NCBI GenBank assembly: GCA_003252375.1
Contig: QKEJ01000128.1
Span: 1 to 39,466, forward strand
Origin: Halodesulfovibrio sp.
Lineage (GTDB): Bacteria > Desulfobacterota > Desulfovibrionia > Desulfovibrionales > Desulfovibrionaceae
Direction of reading: 5' to 3'
DNA: 39,466 bases
Under the pieces are notes generated by a model. The model saw nothing but the letters and a program-made list of their open reading frames with translations, had not been told where the DNA came from and did not search any database. Positions within the stretch are counted from its first letter, which is position 1, and each line of letters begins with the position of its first letter. The translations under genes were made by a program, and so were the position numbers. Of the stretch, positions 1 through 10,394 are shown piece by piece.

Positions 1-1
1 C

Positions 2-586
2 GGTCTGCCCGGCAACGTGGCACTGGAAAAAGAGATGGAAAACCGTCTCAAGGGCGGAGGCCCCTTTGCCCTCATCTATGCCGACCTCGACAACTTCAAG
101 GCCTACAATGACTCTTACGGCTTCAAGCATGGCGACAGGATCATCCTGCTGCTCGCGGACATCCTTACCCGCGCCGTGCAGAAACACGGCCTGCACACCG
201 ACGTGGTGGCCCATATCGGCGGCGACGACTTCGTCTGCGTGCTTGACCGCGCCAAGGCCGAACGTATCTGTCTGGCGGTCACCCGCTGCTTCAAGCGCCT
301 TGTTCGGGGCTGCTACACCCCCCAGGACAGGGAACGGGGCTGGATCATGGCCCGCGGCCGCGAGGGCGTGGAACGGGAATTCCCTCTTGTTTCGGTCTCC
401 CTGGCTGTCCTGGACTGTCAGGGCAGCTGCTCCCTGCAGGAAATCGGAGAACGGGCCGCCCAGATGAAACACTTTGCCAAGTCCCTTCCCGGCAACGTCT
501 ATGTTCTGGACAGGCGCAACCCCGTCGGCGCCTCCAGCGGGACCGAATGCCACTACACAGGCAACGTCCCGGGGGACATGTCCTGA
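2..586 (+). CDS. GGDEF-domain protein, 3' part
   Basis: This is the C-terminal part of a GGDEF (diguanylate cyclase family) protein. The frame is open from base 2, so the true start lies outside the window. It begins just inside the domain with GLPGN, the usual segment after LT in GGDEF domains. It continues with YADLDNFKAYND, the Mg/substrate-binding strand, and then HIGGDDF, where GGDDF stands for the signature GG(D/E)EF loop. The second and third signature positions are both acidic, so cyclase activity is possible. I see no RxxD inhibitory site in the expected place ahead of the signature. The last 30 or so residues look disordered. Sensor or receiver domains that would name its job are upstream and unseen. 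Confidence 0.85.
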   Translation, partial: GLPGNVALEKEMENRLKGGGPFALIYADLDNFKAYNDSYGFKHGDRIILLLADILTRAVQKHGLHTDVVAHIGGDDFVCVLDRAKAERICLAVTRCFKRLVRGCYTPQDRERGWIMARGREGVEREFPLVSVSLAVLDCQGSCSLQEIGERAAQMKHFAKSLPGNVYVLDRRNPVGASSGTECHYTGNVPGDMS

Positions 587-611
587 TCTATCCCATGCAT
601 CCAAAACAAAA

Positions 612-640
612 CGAGCCGTCCGGATTCTCCGGACGGCTCG
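612..640 (-). terminator. Rho-independent terminator of the symporter gene
   Basis: A 12-bp perfect stem with a 5-base loop lies 26 bases past the symporter stop. Read on the minus strand it is followed by TTTTGTTTTG, a good U-tract. On the plus strand the tail is poor, so termination of the GGDEF gene here is less certain. Confidence 0.85.
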
Positions 641-665
641 ATGAGTTTGAGGCACCTGGGCTGGC

Positions 666-2024
666 TTAGAAGACCTTGAGTCCCCGCAGAAGCACAAGGA
701 CCACCAGCAGAGGGGTCACAAAGCACACAAGCGGATGCCATACCCGGACCAGCGCGGCGTTGGCAAGCGTCCCCGCGTTGGAAAGGGCTTCCTGCGCCCG
801 CTCCCGGCCCCAAATCCATCCGGTATAGAGGCAGATGCAGATACCGCCCACAGGCAGGATGACGTTGGAGCTAAGGAAGTCGTACAGGTCGAAGGCGTTT
901 TTCCCGAACAGCGTGACGTCCGCCATGGTGCTGAAGGAAAGAGTCGCAGGAACGCCGAAGACGGCCAGTGCGATGGTGGTCACAATGACGGCAGGCTTGC
1001 GCCCCAGAAGGCCGCTCCCCGCAAAGAGGGCCACGGGCACCTCGAACAGCGAAAGCATGGCGCCGATGGTGGCGACCCCTGTCAGCAGGAAGAACATGGT
1101 CATGAAGAACTGGCCAAACGGCAGTGAACTGAACACGGCGGGCATGGTCATGAACAGCAGGCCCGGACCGGCGGCGGGAGTGAACCCGTAGCTGAACACG
1201 GCGGGGAATATGGCAATGCCTGCCAGCAGGGAAACAAGGAGGTCCGCGAGCATGACACGGGCCGTAACGAACGGAATGTCCGCATCATCACGGAAATAGC
1301 TGCCGTAGGTCATCATGGTGCCCATGCCGATGGAGAGCTTGAAGAAGGCAAGCCCCATGGCGTTGAGCACCACGTCCACCGTCACCTTGGAAAAATCGGG
1401 TTTGAACAGGAAGGACAATCCCTCGCCAGCTCCCGGCAACATGAGCGAACGGACGCACACGGCCAGCAGCATGATGAACAAAACGGGCATGAGGATCTTG
1501 GTGGTCTTCTCAATACCCTTTGCGACCCCGCCGAGCAGAATGCTGCCCACCAGGATGAGCACCCCCCACTGCCAGAACAGGGAATGCCAGGGATTCGAAA
1601 CCATGGCCCCGAACGCGGCCTCGCCCACCTTGGGGTCCACGGCGTTCAACTCGCCGGAAGCGGCCTTGACGATGAAGGTGAACACCCAGCCCACTACATC
1701 CGTATAGAATGCCATGATCAGGAAGGCGGCCAACACGCCGGCGGCACCCACAAGGTACCAGTGGCTGCCGGGCGCAAGACGCTTCCACGTCCCTACCGCA
1801 TTGGACCGGGCGGAACGGCCAAGCATGATCTCGCCGATCATGATGGGCAGCCCCACCAGCAAGGTGGCCAGCAGATAAATAAGCAGGAATGCGGCACCGC
1901 CGCCATCACCTGTCATGTAGGGGAATTTCCAGATATTACCGAGCCCGACGGCAGACCCGAGAGTCGCCGTGAGCACACCAAGACGCGAGGCAAACCCCTC
2001 GCGGCGTTGCACTGCTGCAGTCAT
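666..2024 (-). CDS. Sodium:neurotransmitter symporter family transporter
   Basis: The 452-residue protein is an inner-membrane secondary transporter of the NSS (LeuT/TnaT/MhsT) family, which couples Na+ to uptake of amino acids or related compounds. The diagnostic N-terminal segment GSAVGLGNIWKFPY is at residues 23-36. This is the unwound TM1 that forms the Na+ and substrate sites. It is followed by a glycine-rich GDGGGAAF stretch. About 11-12 hydrophobic segments can be counted, and the length is normal for bacterial members. The substrate cannot be told from sequence. The start ATG is the one directly before the conserved cytoplasmic tail, and no strong Shine-Dalgarno is visible. It stands alone, with a long structured leader upstream and its own terminator. 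Confidence 0.93.
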   Translation of the reverse strand: MTAAVQRREGFASRLGVLTATLGSAVGLGNIWKFPYMTGDGGGAAFLLIYLLATLLVGLPIMIGEIMLGRSARSNAVGTWKRLAPGSHWYLVGAAGVLAAFLIMAFYTDVVGWVFTFIVKAASGELNAVDPKVGEAAFGAMVSNPWHSLFWQWGVLILVGSILLGGVAKGIEKTTKILMPVLFIMLLAVCVRSLMLPGAGEGLSFLFKPDFSKVTVDVVLNAMGLAFFKLSIGMGTMMTYGSYFRDDADIPFVTARVMLADLLVSLLAGIAIFPAVFSYGFTPAAGPGLLFMTMPAVFSSLPFGQFFMTMFFLLTGVATIGAMLSLFEVPVALFAGSGLLGRKPAVIVTTIALAVFGVPATLSFSTMADVTLFGKNAFDLYDFLSSNVILPVGGICICLYTGWIWGRERAQEALSNAGTLANAALVRVWHPLVCFVTPLLVVLVLLRGLKVF

Positions 2025-2327
2025 GCTTGCCTACCCGTAAAACACGAAGAATGCCCGCCGGGATCGACGGGGACATTTGCGAAACGTCCCCAGATAGGGA
2101 CACGTGGCCCCGCACGCCATGCGGCAGGAAAACACGATTGCCTTGCCGGTCCCACACAGGCACCGGAACACGTTGTGACGAATAGTCGCAGGCACATCTA
2201 GTATTTCGCACTTATTTTTTCAAGAAAAATGATGATATCACCATTTTTTCGTCGAAAAATACAATAATGTTCAATTTTGAGCAGACAAAATTGACAAATC
2301 AACTTGATTGAGAAAATTTCTAGGAAA
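2025..2327 (-). promoter_or_regulatory. Long leader and AT-rich upstream region of the symporter
   Basis: No gene is seen in this stretch. Next to the symporter start are roughly 170 GC-rich bases with a 10-bp hairpin at 2069-2078/2082-2091, which suggests a structured 5' leader. I could not match it to a known riboswitch class. From about 2200 to 2327 the DNA is very AT-rich and contains two dyads. One is the perfect inverted repeat TCAATTTT (2271-2278) with AAAATTGA (2287-2294). The other is a T-run/CG/A-run palindrome near 2244-2259. Promoters must lie here, but no single -35/-10 pair is convincing. Confidence 0.4.
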
Positions 2328-2363
2328 AATCAAGCCCCCCTGCAGATGCAGAGGGGCTTGATT
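2328..2363 (-). terminator. Hairpin terminator facing the symporter
   Basis: An 11-bp stem (2328-2338 with 2353-2363) has a second small stem inside its loop. On the minus strand it runs into TTTTTCC and further T-rich sequence, so it would end transcripts coming from the PP-loop gene about 190 bases away. On the plus strand there is no U-tract. Confidence 0.65.
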
Positions 2364-2549
2364 CATATCCCGGTCGGATCGTTGACGAAGCCACATGCAA
2401 AATCTTTTTTGCGAAGTATCAGGCAGCCGCCCTCGGGAGCAACTCAATCTCCCATGGTGACGACGGCGAGTCGCCCGTCTTTATTTGTATTGATTCTGCC
2501 TTCGTGTCAGCGTCTCACGCGTCCACCAGGTCACTATCTATATAGTCAC
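2364..2549. other. Structured intergenic segment without a recognised gene
   Basis: This stretch lies between the PP-loop gene stop and the terminator at 2328-2363. It holds several short hairpins: GCAAAA/TTTTGC near 2399-2412, GGGAG/CTCCC near 2435-2455, and a bulged GC-rich stem at 2462-2479 followed by TTTATTT on the plus strand. I found no open frame with a ribosome-binding site. It does not fold as a tRNA and lacks the core motifs of SRP RNA, RNase P RNA or tmRNA. It could be an untranslated 3' region or a small RNA on either strand. Confidence 0.35.
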
Positions 2550-3683
2550 TCAGCCGCGTTTGTCACGCATGTCGGCTCTGATTTCCTCACGCACATCCAC
2601 CCAGGCCGATTCGGTCCAGCCGGTGGCCGGTGTTCTATCCGGGGTAACGGCATGCACCACTTCTCCCTCCACGGGCCCGTGCTCGCCATCATTCTGCTGC
2701 TGGCGACGCAAATCCGTCGCACGGCACACCCGGACGCTAACGTCCTGCCCCGAGGCAACAGCCTTGGGAGAGAACGAGGCGACAAAGGCCGCCGCATGAC
2801 GGACCTCTTCCTCGGTCCAGGGCTGCCCTTCAAAGTGTCTTCCCACCCCGATGGGACCGGGGAATCCACGCAGACGGAACACGTAATCGTCGTCCGCGCA
2901 CACCTTGAGCAATGAAAGGTTATCCATCTGATTCCGGCCGATCATCGTCCAGCGGTTCCCCGCCCAATACTGACGGCCGATGTTGGAAAGCTTGAAGTCC
3001 CGCACGGAGGGAATCGGCGCGTGGCACAGAACCGGCCAGTACCGCCGGGCATTCTCCTTCTCCGCCAGCATGCAACCGCCGCCGGGGGTGGGAGTTTCCT
3101 TGAAACCGTACGCCCGCGCCATGGCCAGCTGTTCGGACCGGCCGCGCCCCTTTATGCCCAAAAGCCGTTCACGGTCCACCAGACCGTCCAGTTCCATGGG
3201 CGTGGGATCCAGATGCTTGGCACACAACGGGCGAAGCAGCATTTCGCGCACCTCGGCATCCCGGCGGATGACATTCAGCGTGTCCTGCCGCTGCGACATG
3301 GGACGCTGCCCCAGCACCTCACCGGAAATGATGAAGGTGGCCCCGTAATGCTCCATGCGCTCCCGCGCCTTGCGCATCATCAGGATCTTGCAGTCCACGC
3401 AGGGATTGAGCACCTTGCCGAACCCGTAGACGGGACGCTCGACCAGCAGACGAACGTAGTCTTCCGAAATGTCCACATTCTCGATGTCGATGCCGTAGAG
3501 CCCTTCCCAGTGCCGCCGCTTGTGCGGCTTGCCGAAAAAGGGCGAGACGAAGTGCAGGCACTTGACGCGAAGCCCCTGCTCCTGAATCACCTTGACGGCG
3601 AGAATGGAATCGAGCCCGCCGGAAAGCAGCGCCACGGCGTCAAACCGGGCCTGCGTCTTGTCTGTTGCTATGTCCGAAGTCAT
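2550..3683 (-). CDS. PP-loop ATPase, tRNA thiolation-like (MnmA/ThiI-related)
   Basis: The protein belongs to the adenine-nucleotide alpha-hydrolase (PP-loop) superfamily. These enzymes adenylate a carbonyl before sulfur or nitrogen transfer, as in tRNA 2- or 4-thiouridine synthesis. The PP-loop motif SGGLDS is at residues 21-26. Cysteine motifs follow: NPCVDC (C95, C98) and TPGGGC (C203). Both are typical of the ThiI/MnmA-like group common in anaerobes and sulfate reducers. The last 100 or so residues match no domain I can name. It is not a full MnmA, because the usual MnmA order of motifs is missing. The exact target is unknown. The ATG used has no clear Shine-Dalgarno sequence. It is divergent from recA and shares the 214-base gap with it. 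Confidence 0.75.
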   Translation of the reverse strand: MTSDIATDKTQARFDAVALLSGGLDSILAVKVIQEQGLRVKCLHFVSPFFGKPHKRRHWEGLYGIDIENVDISEDYVRLLVERPVYGFGKVLNPCVDCKILMMRKARERMEHYGATFIISGEVLGQRPMSQRQDTLNVIRRDAEVREMLLRPLCAKHLDPTPMELDGLVDRERLLGIKGRGRSEQLAMARAYGFKETPTPGGGCMLAEKENARRYWPVLCHAPIPSVRDFKLSNIGRQYWAGNRWTMIGRNQMDNLSLLKVCADDDYVFRLRGFPGPIGVGRHFEGQPWTEEEVRHAAAFVASFSPKAVASGQDVSVRVCRATDLRRQQQNDGEHGPVEGEVVHAVTPDRTPATGWTESAWVDVREEIRADMRDKRG

Positions 3684-3821
3684 GCGAGGCTGATAAGGCC
3701 CTTCAGACCAAAAAGCAAGCGCTGACCTCTCCTTTGCCGCTCTGCCGCAGCCGATGCACGATCACGGGAAGACTCCCACATGTCATCCGGGCTCCCAATA
3801 GCGTTTCCCCTCTTTCAGAAG

Positions 3822-3850
3822 TTGCCCAGCGGCCCGGCTTCTGCTATGGA
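3822..3850 (+). promoter_or_regulatory. Probable sigma-70 promoter of recA
   Basis: TTGCCC (3822-3827) and TATGGA (3845-3850) are separated by exactly 17 bases and lie 48 bases ahead of the recA start. A GGAG at 3883-3886 is the likely ribosome-binding site. No LexA box of the CTGT-N8-ACAG kind is visible in the gap. Confidence 0.5.
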
Positions 3851-3897
3851 TTCAGGGCTCAGAATGAACAATTATCCGCACCGGAGACCACAAGCCA

Positions 3898-4950
<1,053 letters not shown>

Positions 4951-4978
4951 CATTCCGCTCCGGCCACCGCAGATTACC

Positions 4979-5003
4979 GAACGCCGCCCGAGGGGCGGCG
5001 TTC
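4979..5003 (+). terminator. Hairpin after recA
   Basis: An 11-bp perfect GC-rich stem has a GAG loop, 28 bases past the recA stop. The downstream sequence is only moderately T-rich (CGTCTACTTCTC), so it may be a weak terminator or partial attenuator between recA and alaS. Confidence 0.55.
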
Positions 5004-5055
5004 GTCTACTTCTCGGCCCGGCCCGAGAGACAGCATATTTTCAAGGGAGACAACA

Positions 5056-7695
5056 GTGATAACCGCCAACGAAATACGAACCCGGTTCCTCAACTACTTC
5101 AAGGCCAACGGCCATGAAGTGGTTTCCTCCTCCTCGCTCATTCCCAATGACGACCCCACCCTGCTCTTCACCAACGCAGGCATGGTGCAGTTCAAGAAGA
5201 CCTTTCTGGGGCAGGAGAAGCGCAGTTATGTACGCGCAACCACCTCGCAGAAATGCCTGCGCGTCGGCGGCAAGCACAACGACCTTGAAAATGTGGGCCG
5301 CACCGCGCGCCACCACACCTTCTTTGAAATGCTGGGCAATTTCAGCTTCGGCAACTACTTCAAGAAAGACGCCATACGCTTTGCCTGGGGCTTCATTACC
5401 GAAGAACTGAAGCTGCCCAAGGACAAGCTCTACATCACCATTTTCAATGATGACGATGAGGCGAACGAACTCTGGCAGACCGAAGCCGGCGTCCCTGCCG
5501 ACCGCATTTTCAGGCTCGGGGAAAAGGACAACTTCTGGTCCATGGGCGATACCGGCCCCTGCGGCCCCTGCACCGAAATCCACGTGGACCAGGGCGAACA
5601 CATGACCTGCGGTCCCAACTGCGGCATCGGCACCTGTGACTGCGACCGGTTCCTGGAAATCTGGAACCTCGTGTTCATGCAGTTTGACCAGTCGGCCGAC
5701 GGCACCCGCACGCCCCTGCCCAACCCCTCCATCGACACCGGCATGGGCCTTGAGCGCATTGCCGCAGTCTGCCAGGGCGTGAACTCCAACTACGACACCG
5801 ATCTCTTTCAGGCCATCATCGGATACACCGCGCAACTGGCCGGTGTTGAGTACCGGAAACAGGGTGACGACATCGACACCGCCCTGCGCGTCATCGCGGA
5901 CCACAGCCGCGCCATCGCCTTCATGATCGCCGACGGCATCCTGCCCTCCAACGAGGGCCGGGGCTACGTCCTGCGCCGCCTCATCCGCCGCGCCTACCGG
6001 TTCGGCCGCCTGCTCGGCCTTTCCGGCACCTACCTGTACAAGACCGCCCTCAAGATCGTGGACATCATGGGCGACCACTACCCCGAGCTGCGTGAAAACG
6101 CCGACTTCATGGCCCGCGTGGTCACGGAGGAAGAAGAACGCTTCAACAAGACCCTCGACAAGGGCCTTGCCATGCTGGAAGACGAACTGTCCGATCTGGG
6201 CGCCAAGGGCCAGAACCGCGTCTCCGGCGAAACGGCCTTCCGCCTCTACGATACCTACGGCTTCCCCATCGACATCGTGAACGACGTTGCCGAGAAACGC
6301 GGCTTCACGGTTGACGAAGAGGGCTTCAAGGCCAACATGCAGGAACAGAAGAAGCGCGCCAAGGCTGCCTGGAAGGGCGGCGGCAAGGAAACCCTTGCAG
6401 CACGCTTCCAGTCGCTGCTCGAAGAAGGCATGCGCAGCGAATTCATCGGCTATGAATTCCTCAAGGGCGACGCCCGCATCGCCGTGCTCATGGACGCCGA
6501 AGCAGATGCCGCGGATACCCTGACCAAAGGGACCAAGGGGTACATCGTGACCAACCGCACCCCCTTCTACGGGGAGTCGGGCGGCCAGATGGGCGACCGT
6601 GGCGTCATCACCTCCGAAACCGGCAAGGCCAACGTCACCAACACCCTGAAGCCCAATGCCGAACTCACCGTGCATGAGGTGGAAGTGGTGGAAGGCGAGC
6701 TCTTCGAGAACCAGGCCGTGCACATGGACGTGGCGGAAGGCGAACGCGTGGCGTCCGCCCGCAACCACACCTGCACCCACCTGCTGCACGCCTCTCTGCG
6801 CCGCATCCTCGGCGACCACGTCAAGCAGTCCGGCTCCCTTGTGGGCCCCGACCGCCTGCGTTTCGACTTTACCCACATTGCAGCCCTGACCCCGGAAGAA
6901 CTGCTCGCCATCGAGAACGACGTGAACCGGGCAATCATGGCGGACACGGCCCTGGAAACCGAGGAAATGGCCTACAATGACGCCATCGCCAAGGGAGCCA
7001 TGGCCCTGTTCGGTGAAAAATACACCGAAAAGGTCCGTGTGGTGGCCGTGGAGGGCGAATCCGTGGAGCTGTGCGGCGGCACCCACCTGCGCTCCACCGG
7101 ACAGGCCGGTTCCTTCTTCATCCTCTCCGAAAGCGGTGTGGCTGCCGGCATCCGCCGCATTGAAGCCGCCACCGGCTGGAATGCCCTGAAGCTGGCCATG
7201 GACCAGCGGGCAGAACTGCAGGAGATTGCCGGGCTGGTCAAGGGCAAGCCCGGTCAGCTGACCACCCGCGTGCAGGGCCTGCAGCAGGAGCTGCGGACCC
7301 AGCGCAAGGAGATGGAACGCATGGCCGCCAAGGCTGCCTCCGGACAGGGCGGCGACCTCATGGACAACGTGACCGAGGTAAACGGCGTGAAGCTGCTTGC
7401 CGCCAAGGTGGACGCGCCCAACGTGAACGCCCTGCGCAATCTCATGGATGATGTCCGCTCGAAGATCGGTTCCGGCATCGCCTGCCTTGCCTCGGAAGAG
7501 GAAGGCAAGGTCACGCTGATCGTGGCCGTCACCAAGGACCTGACCGAACGGTTCAAGGCCGGAGCCCTGGTTGCGGCCATTGCCCCCGAAGTGGGCGGCA
7601 AGGGCGGCGGCCGCCCCGACATGGCGCAGGCCGGGGGCAACAACCCCGCCGGCATTGATGCCGCCTTCACCAAGCTGAAGGAACAACTGGCCTAG
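5056..7695 (+). CDS. alaS: Alanyl-tRNA synthetase
   Basis: Class II synthetase that charges tRNA-Ala in the cytoplasm and edits mis-charged Ser/Gly. The length of 879 residues is normal. The N-terminal catalytic domain starts at once ([15 protein letters not shown]) with motif 1 and the [10 protein letters not shown] segment. The editing domain carries the zinc ligands H571/H575 in NHTCTHLLH and C673/H677 in CGGTH. The C-terminal C-Ala domain ends with the glycine-rich [13 protein letters not shown]. Translation starts at GTG 5056, supported by AAGGGAG just upstream. Confidence 0.99.
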   Translation: MITANEIRTRFLNYFKANGHEVVSSSSLIPNDDPTLLFTNAGMVQFKKTFLGQEKRSYVRATTSQKCLRVGGKHNDLENVGRTARHHTFFEMLGNFSFGNYFKKDAIRFAWGFITEELKLPKDKLYITIFNDDDEANELWQTEAGVPADRIFRLGEKDNFWSMGDTGPCGPCTEIHVDQGEHMTCGPNCGIGTCDCDRFLEIWNLVFMQFDQSADGTRTPLPNPSIDTGMGLERIAAVCQGVNSNYDTDLFQAIIGYTAQLAGVEYRKQGDDIDTALRVIADHSRAIAFMIADGILPSNEGRGYVLRRLIRRAYRFGRLLGLSGTYLYKTALKIVDIMGDHYPELRENADFMARVVTEEEERFNKTLDKGLAMLEDELSDLGAKGQNRVSGETAFRLYDTYGFPIDIVNDVAEKRGFTVDEEGFKANMQEQKKRAKAAWKGGGKETLAARFQSLLEEGMRSEFIGYEFLKGDARIAVLMDAEADAADTLTKGTKGYIVTNRTPFYGESGGQMGDRGVITSETGKANVTNTLKPNAELTVHEVEVVEGELFENQAVHMDVAEGERVASARNHTCTHLLHASLRRILGDHVKQSGSLVGPDRLRFDFTHIAALTPEELLAIENDVNRAIMADTALETEEMAYNDAIAKGAMALFGEKYTEKVRVVAVEGESVELCGGTHLRSTGQAGSFFILSESGVAAGIRRIEAATGWNALKLAMDQRAELQEIAGLVKGKPGQLTTRVQGLQQELRTQRKEMERMAAKAASGQGGDLMDNVTEVNGVKLLAAKVDAPNVNALRNLMDDVRSKIGSGIACLASEEEGKVTLIVAVTKDLTERFKAGALVAAIAPEVGGKGGGRPDMAQAGGNNPAGIDAAFTKLKEQLA

Positions 7696-7719
7696 CCCGC
7701 CGGCACAAGCACAAAACAA

Positions 7720-7745
7720 AACGCCCCGCAATGCGGGGCGTTTTC
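7720..7745 (+). terminator. Terminator of alaS, probably bidirectional
   Basis: A 10-bp stem (7720-7729 with 7733-7742) has a 3-base loop, an A-run in front and TTTT behind. It can stop alaS on the plus strand and the amphi-Trp gene on the minus strand. Confidence 0.9.
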
Positions 7746-7803
7746 AGTATGGGCGCAAAAAGCGATCCGGACTGCGGACCGCCTTCACGCATCCTGTCCC
7801 GGA

Positions 7804-8061
7804 CTACTCGTCCGAGGTGTCATCGTCCTGTTCGGCGTCAGCCTGATCGGCCTTGGCGTACTTTACCTTCACGCGCAGGCGCATGCCGGCCTTGGTCTGC
7901 CGGAAGGACACGGAAAAGGTATCGTACTCGTCCACGGCAATACGCTTGCCGCCGATCTCCAGCATCCCCTTCTCGGCCTGCTCTGCCAGCGTGTGCAGCA
8001 TGGCAGGGACGTCAGTCCCGGCAATGGCCATCTCCACCTTGCGCTTTCCGCTATTCGTCAT
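7804..8061 (-). CDS. Small amphi-Trp domain protein
   Basis: An 85-residue acidic-tailed protein of the amphi-Trp family. This is a short domain, common in delta-proteobacteria and haloarchaea, of unproved function. Its core shows the alternating pattern GMLEIGGKRIAV...FSVSFRQT...RLRVKVKYAK, typical of a two-layer beta structure with a helix before it. The longer frame upstream is rejected. The ATG at 8061 has AAGGAG at the right distance, and the residues before it do not look like protein. The tail DQADAEQDDDTSDE is disordered. Neighbours (alaS, phoU) give no hint of function. Confidence 0.75.
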   Translation of the reverse strand: MTNSGKRKVEMAIAGTDVPAMLHTLAEQAEKGMLEIGGKRIAVDEYDTFSVSFRQTKAGMRLRVKVKYAKADQADAEQDDDTSDE

Positions 8062-8140
8062 GGTTCTCTCCTTGAAGCCGCGTCGTGCGGCGAGGCAGAG
8101 TATATGCCAACCTGCCACTTCTTGCCTAGGGGCAGGCACA

Positions 8141-8172
8141 AAAAAACACGGCGCATCGTCTGATGCGCCGTG
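8141..8172 (-). terminator. Terminator of the phoB-pstB-phoU unit
   Basis: An 11-bp stem (8147-8157 with 8162-8172) has a GTCT loop and a run of six T on the minus strand, 28 bases after the phoU stop. Confidence 0.9.
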
Positions 8173-8200
8173 CTTCGCGACATTCAACCAAGCCAGTACG

Positions 8201-8860
8201 CTACCGGCACAGACGATGCTTGATGCTTACCCCCTCCACGATGAACACGACGGCTTCGCCGATGTTCGTGGAGAGATCACCGATGCGCTCAAGGCTTCGG
8301 GAGGTAAGGATGGTGCTCACGGCGCGTTCCACAGCCGGAGCCTCCTTGCCCATGTAGTTGACGAGGTCCTTGATGACCTTCACGTCCTGTGCGTTGCACT
8401 GGCTGTCCCAGCTGCAGATTTCCCGGCTGAGATCAGGGTCACCCTCACGGAAGGCCGTGATGGCTGCGCGGAACATGTCCAGCGCGATATCGCTCAGTTC
8501 CTGGAGCTGCTCCGAGAACGGCAGCGGAGGCCTGGTCGCCAGGAACATGGCCTTTTCGGCAATGTTCACGGCTTCATCGCCCACGCGCTCAAGATTGACG
8601 GAAACCCGCATCATGCCGACGATGGCGCGCAGATCAACGGCCATGGGCTGATCCAGCGCCAGCAGACGAAGCGTCATGTCATCAATCTCGCACTCAAGCT
8701 TGTTGATGATGATATCACCGTCGATCACCTTCTGCGCCAGGTCCGAATCGCGGGTCAACAGGGCGCGGCAGGCGTCCTCGATGGCTTTCTGCGCATAGGC
8801 GGACATTTCCAGAACCTTGACGCGCATCTTTTCCAATTGTGCGTGAAAATGTGTTTCCAT
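8201..8860 (-). CDS. phoU: Phosphate-signalling protein PhoU
   Basis: PhoU links the state of the Pst phosphate transporter to the PhoR/PhoB two-component system and limits phosphate uptake. The 219 all-helical residues form the usual two three-helix bundles. The repeated metal-binding type motifs are visible, for example DGDIIINKLECEID in the first half and RIGDLSTNIGEAVVF near the end. AGGAG lies 5 bases before the ATG. It sits 8 bases after pstB, so the two are co-transcribed. Confidence 0.96.
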   Translation of the reverse strand: METHFHAQLEKMRVKVLEMSAYAQKAIEDACRALLTRDSDLAQKVIDGDIIINKLECEIDDMTLRLLALDQPMAVDLRAIVGMMRVSVNLERVGDEAVNIAEKAMFLATRPPLPFSEQLQELSDIALDMFRAAITAFREGDPDLSREICSWDSQCNAQDVKVIKDLVNYMGKEAPAVERAVSTILTSRSLERIGDLSTNIGEAVVFIVEGVSIKHRLCR

Positions 8861-8868
8861 ATGGTCTC

Positions 8869-9621
8869 CTAACCGAAACGGCCAGTAATGTAGTCTTCAG
8901 TTTGCTTGTTGCTCGGACGGGTAAACATCTTTTCGGTATCCCCGACCTCGATAAGACGCCCCATGTAGAAGAAGGCGGTCACATCGGAAACGCGGGCAGC
9001 CTGCTGCATGCTGTGCGTGACGATAATGATGGTGTATTTGCGCTTCAGGATGTGAATGAGTTCCTCGATCTTCTGGGTCGCGATGGGGTCTAGGGCGGAT
9101 GCCGGTTCGTCCATCAGCAGGATTTCCGGTTCAACGGCAAGAGCCCGTGCAATGCACAAACGCTGCTGCTGCCCGCCGGAAAGGCCCAGTGCGGATGAAT
9201 GCAGGCGATCCTTCACCTCTTCCCACAGGGCGGCATGCTTGAGGCTTTCCTCAACCTTGTCCTCCAGATAGGTCTTGTCCTTCACGCCATTCACCCGCAA
9301 CCCATAGGCGACGTTCTCGAAAATCGTCTTGGGGAAGGGGTTGGGCTTCTGGAACACCATGCCGACCCGGCGCCGCAGTTCCACCACATCCACCTTGGCA
9401 TCATAGATATTCATGCCTTCAAGCATGATATCCCCCTCAACGCGGGAAATGGGGATGAGGTCGTTCATGCGGTTCAGGCAGCGCAGGAACGTGGATTTGC
9501 CACATCCCGAAGGCCCGATCAGCGCGGTCACCTGATTTTTCTGGAATTCCAGATTCACATCGTGCAGTGCCTGAAAATCACCGTAATAGAAATTCAGGCT
9601 CTTGGAATACATTTTCATCAT
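8869..9621 (-). CDS. pstB: Phosphate ABC transporter ATP-binding protein PstB
   Basis: The cytoplasmic ATPase of the PstSCAB phosphate importer. Walker [10 protein letters not shown] is at 36-44. The ABC signature LSGGQ is at 147-151 and Walker B ILLMDEP at 167-173. The PstB-specific segments [15 protein letters not shown] and [20 protein letters not shown] are present. The length of 250 is normal. Three close ATGs (9621, 9618, 9612) compete. AGGAAG fits the second or third best, so the N-terminus may be one to three residues shorter. pstS, pstC and pstA are not in this window, so this copy is separated from the rest of its transporter. Confidence 0.97.
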   Translation of the reverse strand: MMKMYSKSLNFYYGDFQALHDVNLEFQKNQVTALIGPSGCGKSTFLRCLNRMNDLIPISRVEGDIMLEGMNIYDAKVDVVELRRRVGMVFQKPNPFPKTIFENVAYGLRVNGVKDKTYLEDKVEESLKHAALWEEVKDRLHSSALGLSGGQQQRLCIARALAVEPEILLMDEPASALDPIATQKIEELIHILKRKYTIIIVTHSMQQAARVSDVTAFFYMGRLIEVGDTEKMFTRPSNKQTEDYITGRFG

Positions 9622-9662
9622 AACTTCCTGTGTAGTGTGCCCATCCGTTCACTGGTGGAGGG

Positions 9663-10352
9663 TCATTCCTTGAAACGGTAGCCGACGCCCCGGATCGTTT
9701 CGATATACGCGGCGTATTCGCCGATCTTCTGGCGCAGGCGACGCACATGGGTATCCACGGTCCGGGCATAGCCTTCAAACTCGTAGCCCCACACCGTGTT
9801 CAGGAGCTGATCGCGGGTACGCACCCGCCCCTTGTTCTTGAGCAGCTCCGTCAGCAGCTTGAACTCGGTAGCGGTCAGCTGCGCCTCTTCGCCGTCAATC
9901 TCGACCCGGTGTGCATCGGTATCAATGCTCAGACCGTCCATGCGCAGATGGGAACGGGGTACGCTCTCATCCACTCCCATGGTTCTTCGGAGAACGGCGT
10001 GGATGCGGAGCACCAGCTCACGCGGGCTGAACGGCTTGACGATGTAGTCGTCCGCCCCCAGCTCCAGCCCGACAATGCGGTCCACTTCTTCTCCACGCGC
10101 CGTAAGCATGATGACCGGCGTGGAGGAAACCTCCGGAACACGACGCAATTCCTTGCACACGTCCAGCCCGCTCATGCCCGGGAGCATGAGGTCCAGCAGG
10201 ATGAGGTCCGGCCTGAAATCCATGGCCAGCGCCAACCCGTCGCGCCCGTTGGAAGCGGTGCGCACTTCGAAGCCCGCGGACTCGAACGTAAACGTGAGCA
10301 GCTGCAGAATGTCTTCATCGTCCTCAACAACGAGAATCTTTTCTTTGGTCAT
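9663..10352 (-). CDS. phoB: Phosphate regulon response regulator PhoB
   Basis: An OmpR/PhoB-type response regulator of 229 residues. The receiver domain (about 1-120) has acidic pocket D11/D12, phosphoacceptor D54, T84 and K107. A winged-helix DNA-binding domain (about 135-228) ends in RTVDTHVRRLRQKIG and RGVGYRFKE, close to PhoB proper. The start at 10352 is chosen over an upstream in-frame ATG because GGAGG lies 6 bases before it and MTKEKILVVEDDED is the family N-terminus. It leads the unit phoB-pstB-phoU. A repeat array matching Pho boxes lies just upstream, which suggests autoregulation. The cognate phoR kinase is not here. Confidence 0.95.
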   Translation of the reverse strand: MTKEKILVVEDDEDILQLLTFTFESAGFEVRTASNGRDGLALAMDFRPDLILLDLMLPGMSGLDVCKELRRVPEVSSTPVIMLTARGEEVDRIVGLELGADDYIVKPFSPRELVLRIHAVLRRTMGVDESVPRSHLRMDGLSIDTDAHRVEIDGEEAQLTATEFKLLTELLKNKGRVRTRDQLLNTVWGYEFEGYARTVDTHVRRLRQKIGEYAAYIETIRGVGYRFKE

Positions 10353-10394
10353 TCGTATCCTCCGATAGTACGCGAGCAGATTCATCATGAACGT

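Noticed and set aside
2364-2549. A tRNA or known structural RNA gene
   Set aside because: No cloverleaf, T-loop GTTC/GGTTCGA or CCA-type end was found, nor the core motifs of SRP RNA, RNase P RNA or tmRNA.
3684-3897. LexA box upstream of recA
   Set aside because: Neither CTGT-N8-ACAG nor GAAC-N4-GTTC forms are present. A lineage-specific motif cannot be excluded.
5041-7731. A continuous open frame of almost 900 codons antisense to alaS
   Set aside because: alaS is certain on the other strand. High GC with strong third-position bias leaves antisense frames open, and the antisense product matches no family.
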